Shown piece after piece: positions 15,046 to 21,980 of a stretch of DNA of 46,463 nucleotides. The notes beneath the pieces were generated by a model, which saw nothing but the letters and a program-made list of their open reading frames with translations, did not search any database and was not told the origin of the DNA. The stretch lies in contig JBOEFZ010000039.1 in NCBI GenBank assembly GCA_050633165.1, positions 1 through 46,463 on the forward strand, written 5' to 3'. How positions within the stretch are numbered: position 1 is the stretch's first letter; every line of letters begins with the position of its first letter. Position numbers and translations under genes: made by a program. The stretch comes from TMED27 sp050633165 (GTDB lineage Bacteria; Pseudomonadota; Alphaproteobacteria; Micavibrionales; Micavibrionaceae).

Positions 15046-16140
15046 ATGACACGTGCGCTCTTTCTTTTTATTCTCTTTATTCCCAATTTCGCCTTCGCGG
15101 ATGCTTGGCAAGAATATGCCTCCGAAACGGGGTTGTTTACGGTTTTAATGCCGCATGAACCGGATGAGGAGCTGGCGCTGCTGCGGCTGGATAATAAACG
15201 TATGGTGGCGGGGACGCATATGTCGGCCAATATTGACCAGCGCCCGTTTCGCAATGCGGTTAAATCCTATTCCGTTTCCATGCAGCAATCTTTTGGCCCT
15301 CAGATTAAAGATGATGCTATCTCCAAAGACCTGATCACCGCCGCGTTGAACCGCGTGGAACGCGAATATGCGAAGTATGATGCCGTTGTGCGGGATAAAA
15401 TATCCAATCATTATGGCAGCGATGCCGCAGGGGAAATCTTTTTGTCTTATCGGGATGAAGAGCTTGGGGTGCAAAGTGTTAAAAAGCGCTTTATTCTTAC
15501 GCCTGACGGCCTGTTCGAGCAGACAGTCAAAGGGCCGGACAACATTATGGACAGCGCGAAAACGCGTGCCTTTTGGGGATCTATTGATATTGAAGAGGGG
15601 GTTGTCAATCGCGCCGGTTCGCTCGAAGAAGAATGGCTTTCCAAGACATCACCATTACAGATTTTTACGATTCGTCATCCGGATATTGCCTATCCCTATA
15701 TACAAAACGAGCCGAAAATCCGACAAGAGGCGCAGCGCGAAGTTATGAGTGTCGAGATTTATGATCCGGTTTTACAGCAATTTGTTTATTACAATGTTTA
15801 TGGCTATCACCTTGATGATACACTGACCTATGCAAAGGCGAGTGCGGTTTTGGCGGAGCAGCATATTGTACGCCATCGACGCGACCCCAACCGGATCGAG
15901 ATGAAGCGTGGTGGAAGCGGGCAATATGCCAGCCTTACCGCGTCGTATGACATTACTGGCCCGCAGGGGTATGAATATCTGGAGCGGGCGGATTTGCGGG
16001 CGATGTTTTTGGGGAATTACATGGTGGTGCAGGAATTTATGGGATCGGAGCATTTGATGCGATCCCAATTGGTGGAGAGTTTGCGTCCGTTAATTAGCTT
16101 TACCCCTGAGCGGGCGTTTGAGGCGATTAAAGCGCAGTAG
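15046..16140 (+). CDS. Exported protein of unknown function
   Basis: A 364-residue protein with a Sec signal peptide (MTRALFLFILFIPNFAFADA; cleavage probably near residue 19-20). The mature part is soluble-looking, with a repeated pattern of short beta-like stretches: ETGLFTVLMPHEPDEE near the start, then a segment around 145 (FILTPDGLFEQTVKGPD) and a second possible copy from about 205 on. I do not recognise a family or catalytic motif. It starts 28 nt after the rpsU terminator, so its promoter must overlap that terminator or it depends on read-through. Its 3' end overlaps the convergent aminopeptidase gene by 14 nt. Confidence 0.75.
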   Translation: MTRALFLFILFIPNFAFADAWQEYASETGLFTVLMPHEPDEELALLRLDNKRMVAGTHMSANIDQRPFRNAVKSYSVSMQQSFGPQIKDDAISKDLITAALNRVEREYAKYDAVVRDKISNHYGSDAAGEIFLSYRDEELGVQSVKKRFILTPDGLFEQTVKGPDNIMDSAKTRAFWGSIDIEEGVVNRAGSLEEEWLSKTSPLQIFTIRHPDIAYPYIQNEPKIRQEAQREVMSVEIYDPVLQQFVYYNVYGYHLDDTLTYAKASAVLAEQHIVRHRRDPNRIEMKRGGSGQYASLTASYDITGPQGYEYLERADLRAMFLGNYMVVQEFMGSEHLMRSQLVESLRPLISFTPERAFEAIKAQ

Positions 16141-17866
16141 TGGAGGTTTTTAGCCATTTTTGGTGCGCTTCGTCCAGATGCGGGGTTAGGGTTTCGCGGA
16201 CTGTTTCGTGATAGGTGTTAAGCCATGCACGTTGCTCGGGGGACAACATGTCTTTCACAATTAGAGCTTGGTCGATGGGGGCGAGGCTGATGGTTTCAAA
16301 TTTCAGGGTATATTCCCCTACTTCTTGTACTAGCACGAGATTTTCGATGCGGATGCCGAACCCCTCATCCCCTTGGCCTTCCTTGTAATAGCCCGGTTCG
16401 TTGGAGAGGAACATGCCTGCTTCTAATGGTGCTTTGCTGCGTGGGGAGATGTTGGCGGCGGGTTCATGGACACTTAAATAGCAGCCGACGCCGTGCCCTG
16501 TGCCGTGGGCGAAGTTGAGGCCTTCGTTTTGGAGGGGGGTGCGGGCGAGTTTGTCGATTTCTATGCCTGTTGTGCCGGTCGCAAATTCCGCGCGGGCGAG
16601 GTCGATATGCCCCATGAGGACGAGGGTGTTCATGCGGCGCATGTCTTCGGTTGGCGTGCCTAGAGCTATGGTGCGGGTGATGTCGGTGGTGCCGTAGGTA
16701 TCGCCTTGCGCGTATTGCCCGCCGCTATCGATGAGGAGGAGGTTGCCGTTTTTGATTGTGGCGTTGGTGGCCTCGTCCGCACGGTAATGGATGATTGCGC
16801 CGTTTGCGCCGAATCCGGCGATGGTGGGGAAGCTGTTTCCCTTAAAGGCGGGGTCTTCGGCGCGGAAGGCGCGGAGTTTTGCGGCGATTTCGATCTCACC
16901 CCTACCCTGCCCGTTTTCTTCGAGCCATTTGAGAAATTTTACCAATGCTACGCCGTCTTTGATATGGGTTTTTCGGATGGAGGCTTGCTCGGCTTTGGAT
17001 TTTAGGGAGCGCGGGTGGGAGCATGGGTCGCTTATCCCGATCACTTCGCCAACATCCTTAAATGCGATGGGGGTTAGGGTTTTGTCGATGGCGATGGGGC
17101 TTGGGAGGTTTTCGAGCGCCGTGAACATCTCCGCGATATCGATGATTTCAATGGCATTGTCGATTGTGATATCCGTGGGGATTTTGTCGGGGTCGATGAA
17201 CCATTTGACCTGCCCCTCATCCGTGATGGCGGCGTAGGAGAGGATGTAGGGGATATAATCGATATCGCCCCCACGCATATTGAGCAGCCAGCAAATGGAA
17301 TCCGGCATAGTGATGAGGGCGGATTTTGCGCCTGCTGCCCTTAGGGTTGAGGCGATGGATTCCCGCTTTTCTTGCGATGATGCACCCGCGATGCCTTCAG
17401 GGAAGGTGAATATTGGAGATTTGGGCTTTTGCGGTTGGTCGTGCCAGATGGTATCGACCAGATTTTCCGTTAGAGGTTTTAGGGATATGCCCTGCCCTTC
17501 TAATGCGGTTTCGATGTGCTTGATCTGTGCGATTGTGAAGAGCATGGGATCATAGGCGATGGTGTCGCCCGCGCTTGCGTTTTCCTTGATCCATTCTCCG
17601 GTTGGTTTTTCGATGTAATCACCGATGGTGTAATTGGTTTGGGCAGCAGCCTGAATGAGGTAACGGCCATCGGTGAGGAGGAAGGCTTTATCCTTCAATA
17701 TCAAAGCCATGCCGCCCGACCCTGTGAAATTGCATATATATTTCAGGCGCTCGGCATAGGGGGCGACGAATTCACCTTGGAACTCATCGGCGCGGGGGAT
17801 GAGGTAGCCTTGGGCGCCTTGACGGGTCATTTCGGCTCTTAATGCTTTCAATCGATCATCAGGCAT
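16127..17866 (-). CDS. pepP: Xaa-Pro aminopeptidase (M24 family, aminopeptidase P, long form)
   Basis: A 579-residue metallopeptidase removing N-terminal residues preceding proline. The pita-bread catalytic domain is C-terminal. Dinuclear metal ligands are visible as Asp in LLIDSGGQYAQGDTYGTTDI (about residues 377 and 388), His in FAHGTGHGVG (about 457), Glu in LSNEPGYY (about 489) and Glu in IRIENLVLV (about 506). Two creatinase-like N-terminal domains precede it, giving the long three-domain form found in many alphaproteobacteria and in the eukaryotic cytosolic enzyme. There is no signal peptide, so it is cytoplasmic. The gene is divergent from the J-domain gene, with a palindromic repeat in the 95-nt gap. 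Confidence 0.92.
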   Translation of the reverse strand: MPDDRLKALRAEMTRQGAQGYLIPRADEFQGEFVAPYAERLKYICNFTGSGGMALILKDKAFLLTDGRYLIQAAAQTNYTIGDYIEKPTGEWIKENASAGDTIAYDPMLFTIAQIKHIETALEGQGISLKPLTENLVDTIWHDQPQKPKSPIFTFPEGIAGASSQEKRESIASTLRAAGAKSALITMPDSICWLLNMRGGDIDYIPYILSYAAITDEGQVKWFIDPDKIPTDITIDNAIEIIDIAEMFTALENLPSPIAIDKTLTPIAFKDVGEVIGISDPCSHPRSLKSKAEQASIRKTHIKDGVALVKFLKWLEENGQGRGEIEIAAKLRAFRAEDPAFKGNSFPTIAGFGANGAIIHYRADEATNATIKNGNLLLIDSGGQYAQGDTYGTTDITRTIALGTPTEDMRRMNTLVLMGHIDLARAEFATGTTGIEIDKLARTPLQNEGLNFAHGTGHGVGCYLSVHEPAANISPRSKAPLEAGMFLSNEPGYYKEGQGDEGFGIRIENLVLVQEVGEYTLKFETISLAPIDQALIVKDMLSPEQRAWLNTYHETVRETLTPHLDEAHQKWLKTSTTAL

Positions 17867-17886
17867 ACTATTTTATAACTACATTG

Positions 17887-17950
17887 CCTTTCCTGCGAAA
17901 GCGGGAATCGTGTTGCCGCATAAAACGATCCCCGCCTTCGCGGGGATGCC
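17887..17950. repeat. GC-rich double-hairpin repeat in the pepP / J-domain gap
   Basis: TTTCCTGCGAAAGCGGGAAT near 17889 and GATCCCCGCCTTCGCGGGGA near 17927 each fold on themselves and also pair roughly with each other. Similar GCGAAAGCGGG hairpins are common intergenic repeats in alphaproteobacteria. A relative of the right half is at 29686-29728. Confidence 0.7.
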
Positions 17951-17961
17951 AAGGAGAGAAT

Positions 17962-18390
17962 ATGCCTTATATCTTACTTGTGATTGGATTGTTGATCGGG
18001 GCGTATACGCTTTACCGGTTTTTTATGCGGGCGAATGTGGCGCAGATTAAGGCGCTGTTTTTTGCGATGGTTAGTGTGACGCTTGTTATCGCGTTGTTTT
18101 TTATGGCGATTACGGGGCGACTTCCGGCGGCGTTGGCGTTGCTGGGGGCGCTTGTGTCGTTTGCGCTGGGGTATTTGCGGCAGCGGAAGGGTGGTGAGAA
18201 GCCTGTGGCGAGTAGTGAGGTTTTAAGCCGCGCGGAAGCGCTTGAGGTTTTGGGCTTGCAGGACGGGGCGAGTGAGGATGAGATCAGGGCTGCGTATAAA
18301 AAGCTCATGGCGAAGGTGCATCCGGATGCGGAAGGGTCGGAATGGATGGCGGCGAAGTTGAATGCGGCGCGGGATATTTTGTTGAAGTGA
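17962..18390 (+). CDS. Membrane-anchored J-domain protein
   Basis: A 142-residue protein with hydrophobic segments at about 3-21 (ILLVIGLLIGAYTLYRFF), 31-53 and 56-73, then a C-terminal J domain (EALEVLGLQDGASEDEIRAA and onward) with the HPD triad at residues 120-122 (KVHPDAEG). J domains stimulate Hsp70/DnaK ATPase, so it should recruit DnaK to the inner membrane. The layout of N-terminal membrane anchor plus compact J domain resembles the Tim14/Pam18-like proteins of alphaproteobacteria. ATG 17962 has a strong aaggagag site at 17951-17958. An upstream in-frame start at 17842 would run through the repeat and overlap pepP, so I reject it. Confidence 0.88.
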   Translation: MPYILLVIGLLIGAYTLYRFFMRANVAQIKALFFAMVSVTLVIALFFMAITGRLPAALALLGALVSFALGYLRQRKGGEKPVASSEVLSRAEALEVLGLQDGASEDEIRAAYKKLMAKVHPDAEGSEWMAAKLNAARDILLK

Positions 18391-18423
18391 AACGCGAATG
18401 AACGCGAATTTCTGCGCCCCATT

Positions 18424-18499
18424 CGTCATTGCATGGCTTGTCCGTGTAATCCAGTTTCCATCATATAAGTGGATTGCATGGACAAGCCATGCAATGACG
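18424..18499. repeat. 30-bp-arm palindrome (TGCATGGCTTGTCC family) before galU
   Basis: The left arm 18424-18453 begins CGTCATTGCATGGCTTGTCC, and the right arm 18470-18499 is its reverse complement at about 28 of 30 positions. It is a second intergenic repeat family, with a partial relative at 37630-37663. Just upstream, 18391-18411 holds a tandem ACGCGAATGA/ACGCGAATTT that may be a solo arm of the first family. Confidence 0.8.
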
Positions 18500-18554
18500 G
18501 ATTTGGGCGAAAGGGTCTTGAACGCCTACGCCATTCATGTAAATCTCCTGCCTT

Positions 18555-19478
18555 ATGAGCACTATAAAACCTATTCGAAAAGCAGTTTTTCCGGTGGCGG
18601 GGCTTGGGACGCGGTTTATTCCGGCGACCAAGGCGATGCCGAAGGAAATGTTACCCGTTAATGACCGTCCGTTGATCCAGCATGTTGTGGAGGAAGCCAA
18701 AGAGGCGGGGATTGAGGAGTTTATCTTCATCACGGGGCGGCATAAGGAGCTGCTTGAGGAGCATTTTGACGAGCATCCGGAGTTGGAAGCGACGTTGGAG
18801 CGGCGCGGTAAGGATAAGATTTTGCAGATGGTGCGGGATTTGGTTATGCCCGCAGGGGCGCTGTTCACTACGCGCCAGCCTAAGCCGCTTGGCCTTGGGC
18901 ATGCGATTTGGTGTGCGAAGAAATTGGTGGGGGATGAGCCGTTTGCCGTGATTTTGCCGGATGTTTTGGTGAAGGGCGAGACGGGATGTTTGAAGCAAAT
19001 GGTGGATGTCTATAACGAAACCGGCGGCAATTTAATTGCGGTTGAAGATGTTCCACGGGAAGAGACGAAGAATTACGGGATTGTTGATCCGGGCGCGGAA
19101 CACAACACCCCTTGGGGCGCAACGATTGCGGTTAAGGGATTGGTGGAAAAGCCCGATCCGGCGGCGGCGCCATCAACCATGTCCGTGATTGGCCGTTATA
19201 TTTTGCAGCCCGAAGTGTTTGATCATTTAAACGCATTTGAAACCGGTGCGGGCGGTGAGATACAGCTCACCGATGCGTTGGATAAATTGATTGGCGAGCA
19301 GGTGTTTAACGCGATGCGGTTTGAGGGGAAAAGCTATGATTCCGGCTCGCGCATCGGGTTTATTACGGCGAATGTGGCGTATGGATCGTCTGATCCGGAT
19401 ATCGGGGATGATGTGCGGGCGATGATTGAAGGGTTTTTAGCACAAGAGAAAGAGACTTTGAGTGCAGCCACAAAGTGA
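18555..19478 (+). CDS. galU: UTP-glucose-1-phosphate uridylyltransferase
   Basis: A 307-residue nucleotidyltransferase making UDP-glucose for surface polysaccharides. The nucleotide-binding signature GLGTRFIPATKAMPKEMLPV lies at about 14-33. The substrate segments FAVILPDVLV and ETKNYGIVD, and GRYIL with GGEIQLTDAL, are all as in GalU. Full length. It is followed 206 nt later by a phosphomannomutase/phosphoglucomutase gene on the same strand, whose product glucose-1-phosphate is the GalU substrate, so the two form a sugar-nucleotide pair now separated by a palindromic element. Confidence 0.95.
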   Translation: MSTIKPIRKAVFPVAGLGTRFIPATKAMPKEMLPVNDRPLIQHVVEEAKEAGIEEFIFITGRHKELLEEHFDEHPELEATLERRGKDKILQMVRDLVMPAGALFTTRQPKPLGLGHAIWCAKKLVGDEPFAVILPDVLVKGETGCLKQMVDVYNETGGNLIAVEDVPREETKNYGIVDPGAEHNTPWGATIAVKGLVEKPDPAAAPSTMSVIGRYILQPEVFDHLNAFETGAGGEIQLTDALDKLIGEQVFNAMRFEGKSYDSGSRIGFITANVAYGSSDPDIGDDVRAMIEGFLAQEKETLSAATK

Positions 19479-19481
19479 TTT

Positions 19482-19677
19482 AACCACAGCGAGCACAGAC
19501 GAAATCACAGCGCGTTCAGCTCTTAATGATCCGCAGCATCCTCTCAATCAGATTTCAGAAAAAATCAAACTACCCGATTAATTTCAATAAAAGACTTATA
19601 AAAGATGGTATTCATAGATTCGTACTTTAACCTTATAGAGATGGGCGCGCTGTGACTTCGCTGTGAGCGCTGTGGTT
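19482..19677. mobile_element. Palindrome-bounded unit with a decayed GxxExxY gene, between galU and the phosphomutase
   Basis: The left arm 19482-19512 begins AACCACAGCGAGCACAGACG. The right arm 19648-19677 in reverse complement begins AACCACAGCGCTCACAGCGA, and both end in TCACAGCG. Between them lie both ends of a GxxExxY gene with the middle missing. It has the same organisation as the intact unit at 9763-10224 and starts 2 nt after the galU stop. It reads as an internal deletion derivative of such a unit. Confidence 0.75.
19522..19630 (+). pseudogene. Remnant of a GxxExxY gene (ends only, frame-shifted internal deletion)
   Basis: In one frame, 19522-19569 encodes LNDPQHPLNQISEKIK, which resembles the N-terminal DP-x-x-x-x-I-(S/A)-E-K-I segment of the intact copy (DPANGIAEKI). 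In another frame, 19577-19630 encodes INFNKRLIKDGIHRFVL then a stop, matching the intact C-terminus LNFHSKLLKDGIKRLVL. The central part with the GxxExxY and D-ExK motifs is gone, so it cannot be functional. I see no other coding in this gap. Confidence 0.8.
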
Positions 19678-19684
19678 CAAAATT

Positions 19685-21085
19685 ATGACAGAACAATTTA
19701 GCTATACATTTACCCCAACCATCCTGCGTGAATATGATATTCGGGGGCAGATTGGGAAGGATTTATCGGAGAATGATGCTTATGCGCTCGGCCTTTCGTT
19801 CGGGACGTTTGTGCGGCGGAAGAGCGGCCTCGATAGCCCGCGCGTTTGTACGGGGTATGATGGGCGACATAGCTCGCCTGCGCTGTGTGAGGCGTTGATT
19901 AAGGGATTGCGCGAGGTTGGTTGCGCGGTTGAGCATGTGGGGCTTGGCCCTACGCCGATGCTGTATTTTGCGACGAAGGATCGGGCGGCGGATGCGGGGA
20001 TTATGGTGACGGGGTCGCATAATCCGAGTGATTATAACGGGTTTAAGATGATGCTCCTTAAAGAAGGGGTGTTTGGGCAAACGATACAGGATTTGGGCGC
20101 GATTGCGGCGGCGGGAGATTTTGAGAGCGGTGCGGGCACGCGGGAAGATTTTGATGTGCGCGACCTTTATGTGGAGCGGCTCCTTAAGGATTTGACGACG
20201 GATCGCCCCTTGAACATCGCGTGGGATGCGGGGAATGGCGCGGCGGGAGAGATTTTGCAGCGGCTTGTGATGAAATTGCCAGGGACGCATCATGTGATTT
20301 ATGGCGATATTGATGGCGATTTCCCCAACCACCATCCTGACCCGACGGTGGATGCGAATCTGGTGGATTTGCAGGCGTTGGTGGCGGCGGAGAAATGCGA
20401 TCTGGGGATTGCGTTTGATGGGGATGGCGACCGGATTGGGGTTGTGGATGAGCATGGCGATGTTTTGCGTTGCGATATCCTGATGACGCTTTATGCGCGG
20501 GAGATTTTGGCGGCGCAGCCGGGGGCGGCGATTATTGGTGATGTCAAATGCTCGCAAGTTATGTTTGATGAGATTAACGCGATGGGCGGGAATGCGGTTT
20601 GCTGGAAGACGGGGCATTCCCTCGTTAAGGCGAAGATGGCGGAGTTGGATGCGCCGCTTGCGGGGGAGCTTTCGGGACACATATTCTTTGCGGATAAATA
20701 TTACGGGTTTGATGATGCGCTTTATTGTGCGATCCGGTTGATTAATTTATTGGCGGATGCGAAGGGCGGTTTGTCTAGCCTGACAAAGGATTTGCCTAAG
20801 CTCGTGAATACGCCGGAAGTTCGCTTCGAAGTGGATGAGGATGAGAAGTTCGAGCTTGTCCCGCGTGTGTTTGAGAGTATGAAGGCACGGAGCGGTGATT
20901 TTTCGATTGATGATATTGATGGGATTCGGGTGTCGACGGATTATGGCTGGTGGCTGTTGCGCCCATCCAATACGCAGAGTGTTTTGGTGTTTCGAGCCGA
21001 GGCCGATACGGATGCGAACCTTAAAATACTGACCGATATGGCGCTTGAGGAGATGGGAAAGCTCGGGTACAATCCGGATATCTAA
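19685..21085 (+). CDS. Phosphomannomutase/phosphoglucomutase
   Basis: A 466-residue alpha-D-phosphohexomutase interconverting hexose-6- and hexose-1-phosphates (AlgC/ManB type). The phosphoserine is Ser111 in VTGSHNPSDYNG, the metal-binding loop is DGDGDRIG near 246, the sugar-specificity loop is GELSGHIFF near 325, and the phosphate-binding TDYGWWLLRPSNTQ is near the C-terminus. The GELSGH motif fits enzymes accepting both mannose and glucose phosphates. Start ATG 19685 lies 8 nt after the palindromic arm, with no clear ribosome site, so the element may have replaced the native upstream region. It is followed by chpT after 15 nt. Confidence 0.93.
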   Translation: MTEQFSYTFTPTILREYDIRGQIGKDLSENDAYALGLSFGTFVRRKSGLDSPRVCTGYDGRHSSPALCEALIKGLREVGCAVEHVGLGPTPMLYFATKDRAADAGIMVTGSHNPSDYNGFKMMLLKEGVFGQTIQDLGAIAAAGDFESGAGTREDFDVRDLYVERLLKDLTTDRPLNIAWDAGNGAAGEILQRLVMKLPGTHHVIYGDIDGDFPNHHPDPTVDANLVDLQALVAAEKCDLGIAFDGDGDRIGVVDEHGDVLRCDILMTLYAREILAAQPGAAIIGDVKCSQVMFDEINAMGGNAVCWKTGHSLVKAKMAELDAPLAGELSGHIFFADKYYGFDDALYCAIRLINLLADAKGGLSSLTKDLPKLVNTPEVRFEVDEDEKFELVPRVFESMKARSGDFSIDDIDGIRVSTDYGWWLLRPSNTQSVLVFRAEADTDANLKILTDMALEEMGKLGYNPDI

Positions 21086-21100
21086 ATTAGGAATCTTTCT

Positions 21101-21757
21101 ATGTCTGACATTAATCTTCGTATTCTTGAATTATTAATTTCCAAAGTCGCACATGACCTTATCTCGCCGATTGGCGCGGTGAATAATGGTGTGGAGTTCA
21201 TGCAGGAGATGGGCGCGGATGACGCGGGGGATGCGGTTGATTTGATCGCGTTTAGTGCGGGGCAAGCCTCATCGAAATTGCGAGCCTATCGCATGGCGTA
21301 TGGCGCGGGCGGGGCGGATAATTCGATTAAGCCCGAGGATGTTTATAACGTTATTGACGACATGATCAGCGCGGACGGGAAAATCAGCCAAGATTGGGAT
21401 AAAGATGCGCCGTTTGGCCTCAACCCCGAGACGTTCGAGCGGCCGGAAGGCTTTGCCAAGGTTTTGATTTCTGCGTTGCTGCAGGCGATGGATTGCTTGC
21501 CCAAGGGCGGTGTTTTGAGTGTTGATAGTGTTGATAATGATGTTATGAACCTCTCTGTCACCGCGCGCGGGGAGAATGCAGGCATTCGGGATCGCAGTGG
21601 GGAAGCGCTCGCGTTATCCATTTCTCAAGATGATTTAGAGCCGAAATATATCCACCCTTACATTACAGGCTTGGTTGCCAAGCATTATGGCTTTGCGGTT
21701 GCGATGCGTGAAGAGGCCGGAGAAAAGGTCGAAATCACGATTAACTTCGCCTCCTAA
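21101..21757 (+). CDS. chpT: Histidine phosphotransferase ChpT
   Basis: A 218-residue protein with the ChpT hallmark at the N-terminus: KVAHDLISPIGAVNNG, with phospho-accepting His18. It is followed by a degenerate histidine-kinase-like ATPase fold ending in AMREEAGEKVEITINF. In alphaproteobacteria ChpT passes phosphate from the hybrid kinase CckA to CtrA and CpdR, controlling cell cycle and motility genes. Finding it next to the chemotaxis operon fits this, as does the presence of CtrA-type boxes upstream of cheA and many orphan genes in this window. Spacing of 15 nt from the phosphomutase suggests co-transcription with it. Confidence 0.88.
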   Translation: MSDINLRILELLISKVAHDLISPIGAVNNGVEFMQEMGADDAGDAVDLIAFSAGQASSKLRAYRMAYGAGGADNSIKPEDVYNVIDDMISADGKISQDWDKDAPFGLNPETFERPEGFAKVLISALLQAMDCLPKGGVLSVDSVDNDVMNLSVTARGENAGIRDRSGEALALSISQDDLEPKYIHPYITGLVAKHYGFAVAMREEAGEKVEITINFAS

Positions 21758-21900
21758 CGCATTCATTCGTAACCACTTTCATCAAAAATATAACTTTTAT
21801 GCGCCTTTGTCTTTGCACGAATGCGTAAAACGAGTCATACTCTTTTTGGCATTTTATACATACTGCGTTCTTATTTCTGCGTACCTCTAGACATAATATA

Positions 21901-21915
21901 TTAAGCGGCATTTAA
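21901..21915 (+). promoter_or_regulatory. CtrA-type box upstream of cheA
   Basis: TTAA (21901-21904), seven bases, TTAA (21912-21915), the full CtrA consensus, 66 nt before the cheA start. A -10-like TATCCTATTA follows after about ten bases, so the box would cover the -35 region. Confidence 0.6.
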
Positions 21916-21980
21916 GGTTATTGCCTTATCCTATTAGGACTCGCTGCTTTTTTAATACGTGATTCTTAAAGGATTTAAGT

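Noticed and set aside
16127..16140. Overlapping convergent 3' ends as a special arrangement
   Set aside because: Short overlaps of convergent genes are common in compact genomes; also seen at 43108-43111.
17842..17961. Upstream start for the J-domain protein
   Set aside because: It would translate the GC-rich repeat and overlap pepP; the ATG at 17962 has a strong ribosome site.
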